A stretch of DNA of 64,000 bases from Sophora flavescens. Lineage: Eukaryota > Streptophyta > Magnoliopsida > Fabales > Fabaceae. The notes beneath the pieces were generated by a model. That model was not told where the DNA came from. It made no database searches and saw nothing but the letters and a program-made list of their open reading frames with translations. The number at the start of each line of letters is the position of its first letter. The stretch's first letter is position 1. The translations under genes and the position numbers were made by a program. This document shows, piece by piece, positions 22,556 through 33,966 of this stretch. The stretch is from NCBI GenBank assembly GCA_030762895.1, contig CM061063.1, forward strand, positions 214,070,667 to 214,134,666, read 5' to 3'.

Positions 22556-25500
22556 TATCTCTAATAAATGAAAACCTTTCTTCTGCGAGGGGTTTAGTGA
22601 AAATATCAGCCCATTGATTTTCAGTTTTAACAAACTTAATATCAAAGATGCCTTTCTGAACATAACCCCTAATGAAATGATGTTTGATTTCAATATGCTT
22701 AGCCTTAGAATGCTGAATTGGATTTTTAGTTAAGCATATAGCATTGGAATTATCATACCATACAGATATGTTATGTTCATAAATAGAGTAATCCTCAAGT
22801 TGATGATTTACCCATAAGAGTTGAGAGCAGCAACTAGCAGCAGATATGTATTCTGCTTCAGTAGTAGATAGGGCAATGGTTGTCTGCCTCTTGCTTGACC
22901 ATGAGACTAAACTTGTTCCAATGAAGTGACATCCTCCACTGGTGCTTTTTCCTTTCTATTCTGTCTCCAGCAAAATCAGCATCACAATATCCCACTAATC
23001 TGTATTCTTTTGATCATAAATACAGTAAACCAAGATTAGTAGTTCCAAGCAGATATCTAAATATTCTTTTAACAGCCTTAAGATGAGATTCTCTAGGATC
23101 AGATTGGAATCTAGCACACATACAAACACTAAATTGAATGTCAGGTCTGCTTGAAGTTAAGTACAGTAGAGAGCCAATCATACCTCTGTAGACAGTTTGA
23201 TCTACCTTTTTACCTTCATCATCTTTGCTTAGTTTTGCATTGGGTTGCATAGGGGTTTTCATGAGCTTTGCATTTTCCATTTTGTATTTCTTGAGTATCT
23301 CCTTGGTATATTTTTGTTGATGAATGTAAATTCCATCACTTGTCTGCTTGATTTGTAATCCAAGGAAGAACTTCAATTCTCCCATCATGCTCATCTCAAA
23401 TTCAGCTTGCATTAGATTTGAAAATTCCTTGCACAGCTTTTCATTAGTTGCTCCAAAAATAATATCATCAACATATATTTGAACTATAATAAAGTTCTCT
23501 TTAGAGCATTTTTTGAACAGAGTAGTGCCTACTTGTCCTCTAGTAAAACCATTATGCATGAGAAAAGAACCGAGTCTATCATACCATGCTCTAGGTACTT
23601 GTTTCAAACCATATAATGCCTTTTTAAGTTTGAAAACGTGATATGGTTTATCAGTATCCTCAAAACCAGGGGGTTGTTTAACATACACTTCTTCTTAAAT
23701 TATACCATTTAGAAAAGTACTTTTTACATCCATTTGAAATAGGGTAATTTGTTGTTGTGCAGCATATGACATTAAAATGCGTATGGCTTCCATTCTAGCT
23801 ACAGGTGCAAAGGTTTCAGTATAATCAATACCTTCTTGTTGGTTATATCCTTGAGCTACTAACCTTGCTTTATTTCTGACAACTTTACCATCTTCATCTA
23901 ATTTGTTTCTGAAGACCCATCCTGTTCCAATAACTGACTTGTTTTTAGGCTTAGAGACAAGAGTCCAGACATCATTTCTGGTGAACTGGTTAAGTTCTTC
24001 TTGCATAGCAAGAATCCAGCTTTCATCCTCAAGAGCTTCTTTAATGCGTTTAGGCTCCAAATCTGAAATAAAGGCCACATTGCTTGATTCTCTTAATGTG
24101 GATCTGGTTCTTACTCCCTCAGAAGGATTTCCAATAATAAGATCCTTAGGATATTGAGTGTTGAACTTCCAATCCCTTTTGAGATCATCATGAAGATCTT
24201 GACTTGTTTGCTGACTCGTTTGTTCCACTTGTCTTTCAGTCTCAGGCACAGGTTCTGTTTTGGTTAGATCGGGTTGTTGACTTTCTGGCTTGTTTATATC
24301 AAGACCTGCAAGATCATCTTCTAGATCTGATAGTTCTTTATCAGTCTTTAATCCTTCATTGAATTTAACATGAACAGATTCTTCAATAATACAAGTTATT
24401 GAATTGTAAACTCTAAAAGCCTTGGACTTTTCAGAATAACCTATGAAAATACCTTTATCTACCTTAGAATCAAACTTTCCAAGATTATCTTTGGTATTCA
24501 GAATAAAACATTCACATCCAAAAGCATGATAGTAAGATATGTTGGGGCTTTTTCCTTTCTACAATTCATAAGGAGTCCTTTTTAGAAAAGGCCTAATAAG
24601 TATTATGTTTTGTACATAACAAGCAGTGTTTACAGCTTCTGCCCATAAGTACTTAGGGAGATTATTTTCATTGAGCATAGATCTAGACATCTCTTGCAGA
24701 GATCTGTTTTTTCTCTCAACCACTCCATTTTGCTGTGGAGTTCTAGGTGCAGAGAAATTGTGAGAGATTCCATTCTCCTCACAGAATTGTCTAAACTGCT
24801 CATTTTCAAATTCTCCCCCATGATCACTTCTAAGGGTAGAAATACAGAAACCTTGCTCATTTTGTACTCTTTTGCAGAATACTGAGAAAGCCTTAAAAGA
24901 ACCATCCTTGTGTGTTAGGAAGAGTACCCATGTGTATCTAGAATAGTCATCAACTATGACAAATCCATATTTTCTTCCAGCCAGGCTGGCAACACTAACT
25001 GGTTCAAACAGATCCATGTGTAACAACCGAAGAGGTCTAGAGGTTGATACTTGGTTTTTAGATTTGAAACTTGATTTTATCTGTTTACCTCTCTGACATG
25101 AATCACACAAGACATCTTTCTTAAAGCTAATATCAGGCAATCCTCTCACGAGATTATTCCTTTTTAATTCAGAAAATAGTTTCATACTAGCATGTCCTAG
25201 TTTCTTATGCCATAACCATCTCTCATCCTCTTTAGACATCAGACAGGTTACACTTTGATATGAGAGATCAGACAGTTCAATCTTATAAAGATTTTGTTAC
25301 CTTTTAGCTAAAAAGAAGGTTTTGCCACTACAGTCTTTAACTATGCATACATCCTTGGTAAAGGAAACATCAAAACCACTATCACATAATTGACTTATGC
25401 TAAGCAAATTGTGTCTTAATCCTTTAACCATAAGAACATTAGATATAAAGGGAAGAGGGGGTTTACCACCAATAGTACCAATTCCTATAACTTTCCCTTT

Positions 25501-25638
25501 CTGATTTCATCCGAAGGCAACGTGTCCTCCTTTCTTAAGTTGGAGGTCTAGGAACATAGACCTTTCTCCTGTCATATGACGTGAGCAGCCACTGTCCAGG
25601 TACCAACAGTGGTGTTTTCTTTGTCCTATTGAGGACAT
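22556..25638 (-). pseudogene. Sirevirus-like pol: integrase, reverse transcriptase, RNase H
   Basis: Read on the - strand from 25638 down. The protease region includes WYLDSGCSRHMTG, which marks the start of the conserved pol block. The integrase (24559-25239) has the HHCC finger (WHKKLGHAS, CDSCQRGK) and DDE residues in HMDLFEP, RSDHGGEF and NGVVERKN. The reverse transcriptase is in two frames (24249-23695, 23688-23014), with MDVKSTFLNG and catalytic YVDDIIFG. The RNase H (about 22990-22556) has DADFAGD, STTEAEYI and a C-terminal ADIFTKPL. Breaks: a stop at about 23692, a frameshift near 22990, stops at 24557 and 25300, and frameshifts between integrase and RT. The domain order IN-RT-RH is that of copia elements. 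It is separated from gag by the Athila-like insertion at 25639. Confidence 0.9.
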
Positions 25639-26999
25639 TGATACGATTTCGGCATGTATACCTAGTCTCAAACAAGTAATACGGTGGTGAGACCGGATAT
25701 CGTTCTCAGGGATCGTGGACAAGTACCACTTCGCAAATTGGACTACTATCTAGGAGATCGTGTTTGGATGGAAGGTAGCTCTAACATGTAACGAAACAAA
25801 CAAGAATAAAATGTTTTTGTTCTTTTATGAATTTTAACAAACACTTAACAGGCAAACAGAGATGTGATAACAAATGGATGAAATTGCTAGGGTTAGACTA
25901 TACTAATCCTCCCTTGATTGAACTGAAATGGTAAATAACACAATTCCTAATTCAATTATGACAATCAAATCTTCTCAAATACTCAAACCCTAATGTCTTA
26001 GGTAGAATGAGCCTAAAATCCCAAATTAAACCCTAATGTCTTAGGTGGATAAACATGAGAATTTGCATTAAGAGTCAAGATTCATAAGATTGCAAGCACC
26101 CCAAGACCTATGTCTAGGTTCATGAACTACTTGGAATTTGATTCATGAGCACGCCTTAACACCAATCTTTCAATTGTCTATCAAAGCAACAAATCATTCC
26201 TAGGATGATCAAGCCAAGGAAAGCATTAAGCAATGAATCAAATACTCATAAAGAAATAGGAATTTGTATTACAATCAAATCGTGAGACAAACAAGTTCAG
26301 AAAAGTCATCATGTAACCCCAACAAAAGGGGTTTAGCTACACATAATCATATAGCAAACCAAAAGAAAAGGAATAGAGATGAAGGAAGGAATGAACTCCG
26401 TGGGAGGATCCACAGCAGCCACAGCAGCCAGAGAGTGTGTTCTAGGGTTCAGGACCCCTTTCTATTCTGCCCAGATTCGTATTTATAACTTAGGTGTGCG
26501 TCACGGCCGTGACGTGTTCTGCCAAGGCGCTCTTTCAAATTATAGAGCATCACGGCCGTGATGCTCATCACGGCTAGGCCATGATCGCTTATGCCTTCAC
26601 CCATTGGTCTGTCACGGCCGTGATAGACATCACGGCCAAGCCGTGACCAATTCTGACTTTTGGAGGTCTGTTACAGCTGACAGGTCACGACCGTGATAGC
26701 CATCACGGCTAGGCCGTGACAGATTCTGACTTTTGGCTTCTTTCTCTTCAGTTATTGCTCCATCACGGCCGTGATGGGCTCTGCTTGGCTCATTTTCTTC
26801 TCTTTTCAAGCTCAATCTTCATCCAAGCTTCATCATGGCTAAATCTTGGGCATTTAATCATAAATTCCTGCAAAACAACACACAAAACCACCTTATCTGT
26901 TCCAAAGGAAAAACTAACCAAAATCAAACTAAAGTGGCCTAACTAATGAAAATGCATGCAAAAATGTACATGGAAAATGAGGTGAAATCACACTCATCA
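25639..26999 (-). repeat. 3' LTR of the Athila-like element
   Basis: 1361 bp from TGATACGATTTCGGC to CACTCATCA; nearly the same sequence returns at 39580-40889 plus 46208-46309. It contains TATA box and palindrome array modules. Confidence 0.92.
26480..26774 (-). promoter_or_regulatory. TATA box and upstream TCACGGCCGTGA palindrome array (3' LTR)
   Basis: On the - strand the TATA box GTTATAAATACG (about 26479-26490) is directly preceded by an array of palindromic GC-rich motifs: TCACGGCCGTGA at 26501-26512 and 26763-26774, with several imperfect copies between them, spaced by TTCTGACTTTTGG-type linkers. Position upstream of TATA suggests U3 regulatory sequence. The equivalent array in the 5' LTR is longer. 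Confidence 0.75.
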
Positions 27000-28484
27000 A
27001 ATCACCCCAAGCTTAAGACTTTGCTTGTCCTCAAGTAAAAACCAAGGCCAAAAGATAATCAAACAGAGCAAAGATAGTGAACCAAGAACCCGAGTAGTAA
27101 CTAATCCAAGTAACAGGCATTTTCAAATAATTCACCAAGAGACGATCAATTTCAAGTCCAATTAGACGCTTAGGTTCCTAGACTCATATTCTCACTGATT
27201 CGGGCACTCCTTCTCACCTCACTCAAGTGATTAGGGATATATGATAATTCGCTCAATTTCCTCAAGGAATGAATTCTACCATAAGCTTGACTATCAACCA
27301 AATCTCTACTTTATTAAAGAAAACATCTAAGAATCAAGAGGTCTTTTACTTTGGTTGTAACGGGGCCATGGGATTTATTGTTAGGTGGGGAAATCAAGAA
27401 AAGGAAATTTCAAAGGGCTAGCAAAATATCAAGTATTGCAAAGCACGACACCTTCGAAAATACCTTTTTGGGTTTTGACTCATTTTTCCACCTTTCTTTC
27501 TTTCTTTTCATTTTATTTCTCATTTCCTTTTGTCATCCCCTTCTCTATATTCTCTCTTTTATTTTCTTTTCTTATTTTCATTCTTTTTTTTTTGATTTGG
27601 AGAAGGGGAGATTTTCAATTTAAGAGAAATATTTTTCTGATTTTCTCATCCCATACTTTTTCAACTACCTTTCACCCTTTTTGTAATACTTTGCAAGGTG
27701 CCATACCAATCATATTCATCAAAGTAATTTAAGGTACCAAGAAAAGTATTTATTCTTTCAGGCTCAAAGTTGGGCAACTAAGGGGTAGCATTTAGTCAAT
27801 CAAAGCTCAGGGGGCCGGAAAAATACTTAGTGCCTCAATCACTTTCAAAAATGTTTTCAAAAAATTTTAAGCTTCAAAACGGTTTCATGTCAAGTTCTAA
27901 AGAGATACAATCCAAGAGGAATAACACTCTAACACAAAGAATGGGGTAGATTTAATGAGTACCCCTTTTTGGCTCAAAAATCTCACATTTTAGTAGTTCT
28001 GAAATCAATGAGAAACACAAATCTACGGAACCATATGCTAATTACCAACTATCAAAGATCATCTCAAGAATTTTTATTTGTAGCCTTATCACAAGAATAA
28101 AAAATTTGGGTTCAAAAATTCACTATCTCAATTTAATTGGCACTAAGTTCTCACAATTGGATGCATAATCTAAGCAAGGGGCAATCTAATCATGTGGTCA
28201 TGCAAAACTATGCCTATATGAATGCAATATGAACAATGCAAAAGTTCAAAATTTTACAAAGAAAATACCCCTACCCCAAGCTTAAAAATTTACATTATCC
28301 CCAATGTAAAAAAATCAAGTTGGAGAGAGGAGAAAAATTGGAACAACTCACCGGGGCGGTAGCGGGTGTTGGCTCACGGGGCTAGTCAAAGATAGGTTGC
28401 AAATTGTGTCACGGTCGTGACCACCATCACGGCTAGACCGTGATCAATTCTGGTTCATAGGAGTGGCCTGTCACGGCCGTGACC
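27000..28484 (-). other. Athila-like 3' noncoding region
   Basis: On the - strand the polypurine tract AAGCTTGGGGTGATT abuts the 3' LTR (about 27000-27014). The rest is AT-rich with a long T-rich run (27480-27600) and no env-like gene on either strand. A second PPT-like AAGCTTGGGGTAGGGG lies at about 28270-28285. At 28418-28484 the TCACGGCCGTGA-type palindromes appear again, here outside an LTR, just before the copia insertion. Confidence 0.65.
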
Positions 28485-29885
28485 TGTTGGGAATTTGCGT
28501 ATAAAATAAAAAGAAACGCAGCGGAAAAATTCCTATCGAAGGATCCTTGCGAATGGTCATGATTCATGATTAGAAGGTTTACCTCTTGAAGCGATGGCTG
28601 TTGATCAGAATTCGTCTATCACGAACACCGCACGAACGATGTCTCTAAGGTATCCACACGAGCAGATTCCGTGAACGTCCAACGTCACGAACCCGAAGCG
28701 TCTCTGTCTCACAGTGCTAGCTTCAAAACGGAGACTTGTTGTTCACACTTTACTCTCTATGTGAGGCTAGGTTGAAAAACCGTGTAGGCACAACAACTTA
28801 AGTGGTCTACTTATAGTAGCGCCTCCTTAAGTGAGTTAGTGAGCAACATTTGACCTAAGCCCATGTACTATGCGCTAGGCCCAATAGGAAAGTCCAACTT
28901 TCCTTTTAATGCTTCTTTTAATCCGCTCTTATGTGTGTGACCCTATAGGTTCCCAAAATGTTAGTAGTAATATTAAATCCCATTTAATAATACAAACAGT
29001 GAGTGGTATCTAGCAATACATCACTGCTACCTAAGTAGTGAGAAAGTCAGTGATTTGACGAAACCTTTGTGACAAATATTCATGTGCATTATTATCCCTT
29101 TGTCCATATATCTATATTGAACACAAGGCATAGAATGTGTCACCCTTGTATGGTTCAATATCATGTTCCCTGATACCCGAGTAGACTTAACAACAAATGA
29201 GGTCAATATCTCATATTGACTCATTTCAGCACGGCCATGCATTTTACAGTCTCACTCTATCAGGTGGCCCATAGATATTACTCCTGTTATGTAGGAGGGA
29301 CAAATTCCATCTAGGTCACTCACATCCCTCTGCACGGCTCGTGGTATGCCCAATGACCGTCTTTATAATCATCCTATTACAGATGACGTTTGACGATATT
29401 AAAGCACACGACTCCTCATGTAGGGATCGTAGTGATTTCAGGTCGAAGGATTGCATACACCATTGTCACTATGAGAACTACTTATGACACTCACATAACG
29501 CTCCATGTAGTGTTCTCATGGTGGGTCAATCCAGTACATCATTACTCTAATGTGTACCTATGTGGCAACTCGATATCTCATATCCATGACCCGTGAGATA
29601 TGGCCATCAGTCTGCACACATAATAGTCTCAATGTATTATTATTGTCCTTTTTAATAAAATACTTGACTACGGATATTTAAGAATAGGATTTCATTGTTC
29701 AATAGTGTCTCACGATCAAGTCATATACTTGATATTCTATTAAACTGAAATTTCTATTCTAAGGACTTTATTATGTTTAAACAAGTAACACAATAAACTG
29801 GAATGCCTCATATCATATATATATAATAGCAAGATACAAATGTAAGTCTAAAGAAATACACTGGCCTCTAGGGCTTACACCAACA
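28485..29885 (-). repeat. 3' LTR of the truncated copia element
   Basis: 1401 bp from TGTTGGGAATTTGCG to CTTACACCAACA. On the - strand it begins TGTTGGTGTAAGCCC. It is next to a polypurine tract, GTGCTAGTGGGAGAT (29886-29900). Its partner LTR is absent, so the boundaries rest on TG...CA and the tract. Confidence 0.8.
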
Positions 29886-29899
29886 ATCTCCCACTAGCA

Positions 29900-32800
29900 C
29901 TAGATCCAATCAGGCATAAATCTAATGCCCATCGATCTAGTGTGACCTTCATGCTTCTGTTGAGCAAGAGGTTTTGTAAGTGGGTCAGCAACGTTATCAA
30001 GCGTTGGTACTCTGCATATTTTCACATCTCCTCTATCGATAATCTCTCGAATGAGATGGAAGCACCTAAGTATATGTTTGGATCGCTGATGAGATCTAGG
30101 TTCCTTAGCTTGTGCAATGGCCCCATTGTTATCACAATAGAGATCAATGGGGTCCACAATACTAGGAACTGTACCAAGCTCAGTAATGAACTTCCCGATC
30201 CAAACAGCCTCCTTTGTTGCATTGGAGGCGGCAATATACTCAGCCTCTGTAGTAGAATCGGCAACTGTCTCCTGCTTTGAACTCTTCCAGCTTACAGCCC
30301 CGCCATTCAGGCAGAACACATAACCAGATTGCGATCTGGAATCATCCTTATCGGTCTGGAAGCTAGCATCGGTGTAACCTATTACATCAAGCTCTTCCTC
30401 GCCTCCATATACCAAGAACGAATCCTTAGTTCTTCTCAAGTACTTAAGGATGTTCTTGACAAACACGATGACTTTCACCGGATCGGATCGTACCGCTTCG
30501 TTATGCTTAAAGCATACGATACATCTGGTGGAGTACATAACATGGCATACATGATAGATCCAATTGAGGATGCATATGGAATCTTACTCATGCGATCCCG
30601 TTCTTCTTGAGTGGAAGGGGATTGTGCCTTTGATAGGCATATACCATGTGACATAGGCAAGAGTCCTTTCTTGGATTCATGCATGTTAAAGCGTCTCAAC
30701 ACTTTGACTATGTATGTACTCTGACTTAGGCCAAGCAATTTCAGTGATCTATCCCTATAGATCCTGATTCCCAATACATAGGTAGCTTCACCCAAATCTT
30801 TCATAGATAAGCAATTCCCTAACCATGTCTTTATATTTTGTAGTGTAGGGATGTCATTTCCAATGAGTAATATGTCATCTACATATAACACCAGAAAAAC
30901 AACAATGCTCCCACTAACCTTTTTGTAGACACAAGGTTCATCTTCATTTTTGATGAATCCGTACTGTCTTACAGCATCATCAAAACGAAGGTTCCAACTT
31001 CTGGAAGCTTGCTTCAATCCATAGATTGATCGTTGCAATTTACATACCTTTCCGGCATCCTCTGAAATGTCAAAGCCTTCAGGTTGTGTCATGTACACAT
31101 CCTCAAGAAGCTTTCCATTAAGGAAGGCAGTTTGGACATCCATCTGCCATATCTTATAATCATGGTATGCAGCGATAACAAGTAAGATCCAGACGGATTT
31201 AATCATCGCAACAGGTGAAAAGGTCTCATCATAGTCGAGACCATGAATTTGCTTGAAACCCTTGGCCACCAATCGTGCCTTAAAGGTATGTACTTTACCA
31301 TCCATGTCAGTTTTCTTTTTGAAAACCCACTTGCACCCTATAGGTTTTACCCCTTCAGGTGGCTCTACCAAGGTCCATACCTGGTAGGTGTACATGGAAT
31401 CCATCTCAGATTTCATGGCCTCAAGCCACTTCTCAGATTCTGGGCCAGTGATGGCCTCCTGGTAAGTCACAGGCTCATCTTGATCCATGAGCAATACATC
31501 ACCTTGTGGAGTCATGAGAAATCCATATCTCTCAGGCTGGTGACGTATCCTGTTAGACCTACGCTGGTCTTGTGCTACTGGAGCAGGTTGTTCCTCCACA
31601 ACATTTTGTGAAGGTTGTTCCTGTTCCACCAATGGTAGGTCACTACTCTGATTCTTGAATTTCTTCAAGTTCTATCTTCCTCCCACTGGTTCCTATGGAG
31701 ATAAACTCCTTTTCTAGGAATACACCAGTCCGTGCGACAAACACTTTGCCTTCGGAAGGATTATAGAAATAGTATCCCTTGGTTTCTTTGGGATACCCCA
31801 CAAAGAAGCATTTATCAGATTTGGGATCAAGCTTATTAGAAACTTGACGTTTTACATATGCTTCACAACCCCAAATCTTCATAAAAGACATGCTAGGTCG
31901 TCTACCAGTCCATATCTCATATGGTGTCTTTTCTACCGTTTTGGATGGAACACGGTTAAGTGTAAAAGCTGCTGTTAATAGAGCATGTCCCCAGAAAGAG
32001 TTTGGAAGGTTTGCATGACTCATCATAGACCGAACCATGTCCAACAAGGTTCGATTTCTCCTCTCAGAAACACCATTCCATTGTGGTGTTCCAGGTGGAG
32101 TGAGTTGAGATAAAATTCCACACTCTCTCAAATGATCATCAAACTCTAGGCTCAAATATTCACCACCTCGATCTTATCGAAGAGTTTTAATATTCTTACC
32201 AAGTTGGTTTTGTACCTCATTTTTGAATTCCTTGAACTTTTCAAAGGAATCCGATTTATGTTTCATAAGATACACAAATCCATATCTACTGAAATCATCA
32301 GTAAATGTGATGAAGTACTGAAAACCACCTCTAGCTAATGCGTTTAGGGGTCCGCATACATCGCTATGTATAAGACCCAAAAGATCATTGGCTTTTTCAC
32401 CTTTGCCGGTGAATGGAGCTTTAGTCATCTTTCCCAATAAACAAGACTCACATATCTCATATGATTCATAATCAAATGAGTCCAAGAGTCCATCTTTATG
32501 GAGCTTCGAAATGCGCTTCTCATTTATATGGCCAAAACGACAATGCCAAAGATAAGACGGGTTCAACTCATTTGGTTTGAACCTCTTAGTATTTATGTTA
32601 TAGATGGGCATTTCAAGATCAAGGACATAAAGTCCATTACTCATGTGTGCACTAGCATATAAAATATCATCCAAATAAATAGAACAACTTTTGTTCTTTA
32701 TTATAAAAGAAAAACCAATCTTGTCCAAACAAGAAACGGAAATGATATTCCTGCTAATTGCAGGCACAAAATAACAATTCTTTAACTGAATAGTAAGCCC

Positions 32801-33667
32801 AGTGGGCAAAGTCAATACATAAGTCCCTACAGCTAAAGCAGCAACCTTTGCTCCATTTCCGACTCGTAGATCGACTTCGCCCTTTGTCAATGGTCTACTC
32901 CTGTTTAGATCCTGCACATTTGTACAAATGTGAGAACCACATCCAGTATCTAATACCCATGATGCAGAAGTAGATAAATTGACTTCTATAACAAACATAC
33001 CTGAAGCGGAAGTCTCACTTCCCTTCTTCTTCTTAATTTCTTCCAAGTATTTTGGGCAGTTCCTCTTCCAATGTCCGGTCCGACCATAGTGGAAGCAATT
33101 TCCTTCCTTAGCCACACCACCCACAGGCTTCAAGCCAGAAGTACTGGACTTGATCTTGTTGATGGCCTTGCCCTTGCCCTTGCCCTTTTGTTTGTTCTTG
33201 GGCTTCTTGGGCTGCTTCTTGCTATTTCCAGCCTGGACCATCAAAATGGCCTTTCCTTTTCCTTTGTTAATATTTTGTTCAGCAGTTCTCAACATGCTCA
33301 ACAATTCTGGCAAAGGTTTGTCAAGATCATTCATATTAAAGTTCATGACAAACTGACTATAGCTCTCAGGCAACGATTGCAGAACTAAGTCGGTGGCCAA
33401 CTCTTGGCCTAAAGGAAAACCCAGTCTCTCGAGATTCTCAATGTACCCGATCATCTGGAGTACATGAGGACTCACAGGGCTCCCTTCTGCCAATTTACAC
33501 TAGAAAATGGCTCTGGAAACTTCGAACCGCTCATGCCTTGCTTGCTCTTGGTAGAGCAGCTTGAGGTGCACGATCATATCGTACGCCTCCATGGTCTCAT
33601 GTTGCTTTTGCAGCTCAGAGGTCATGGTAGCAAGCATAAGACAGCCGACGTCTAAGGCGTCATCCTG
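29900..33667 (-). pseudogene. Gag-pol of the truncated copia element
   Basis: Read on the - strand: gag from about 33667 (MTSELQKQHETMEAYDM, with a TAG stop after SRAIF), then the 439-residue frame 33493-32174 with a zinc knuckle lacking its second Cys (CFHYGRTGHWKRNC), protease WVLDTGCGSHICT, and integrase finger WHCRFGHINE/CESCLLGK. A TAA at about 32172 interrupts the integrase just before DRGGEY. The next frame (32155-31643) carries the Glu in WNGVSERRN. The RT (31668-30475) has FLNGKL and catalytic YVDDILLI. The RNase H (30538-29900) has GYTDAS, STTEAEYI and ADPLTKPL. It is unable to move by itself because of these breaks and the missing 5' end. I have not assigned a copia lineage. Confidence 0.88.
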
Positions 33668-33966
33668 ATGCTTCACGGGCCGTGATCCTTTCTGGTCTTC
33701 ACATTAAGCTCATCACGGCCGTGACCAGTGTCACGGCCTGGGTGTGATGGTTACTGACTTTGTTTCTCCCTGCCCTTTCTCGCTCTCCTTCGTTCAGAAC
33801 CTGAAAATACTTAAGAAATCTATTAGTCTATGATTTTATTACTCTTGATCTTCTCAAATTATTCAAAAGTTGAAATCAAAAACAAATGGAAATGGGAAAG
33901 GAAAGGAAAACTTGGGTTGCCTCCCAATAAGCGCTTCTTTAACGTCACTAGCTTGATGGGTGATTT
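33668..33966 (-). other. Athila-like internal spacer with palindromes
   Basis: Lies just 3' of pol on the - strand. It has TCACGGGCCGTGA and TCACGGCCGTGACCAGTGTC units (33675-33750), and then a stretch with CTTGATCTTCTCAAATTATT (about 33846-33865) that recurs at 43431-43450 in the non-autonomous element. No gene. Confidence 0.6.

Larger units (their letters stand above)
28485..33667 (-). mobile_element. 5'-truncated Ty1/copia retrotransposon
   Basis: A complete 3' LTR (28485-29885) and polypurine tract (29886-29900) are followed on the - strand by RNase H, RT, integrase, protease and most of gag up to about 33667. The 5' LTR, primer site and the first part of gag are missing. There is no target duplication. 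The break point lies next to TCACGGGCCGTGA-like sequence, and the other end also abuts TCACGGCCGTGACC, so loss by recombination at those repeats is plausible. Confidence 0.85.

Noticed and set aside
26501..26774. Regularly spaced palindromic repeats that could be taken for a CRISPR array
   Set aside because: The DNA is from a plant nucleus, the units vary in sequence and length, the spacers are themselves repeats, and there are no cas genes. The arrays sit in LTR promoters.
27351..27732. Phe/Ser/Leu-rich frames in the Athila-like 3' region that might be env-like transmembrane proteins
   Set aside because: They come from a T-rich noncoding run, overlap each other on the wrong strand for the element, and have no signal of conserved protein sequence.
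29027..29596. Open frames on both strands inside the copia LTR
   Set aside because: They lie wholly within the LTR, are short and unrelated to any family.
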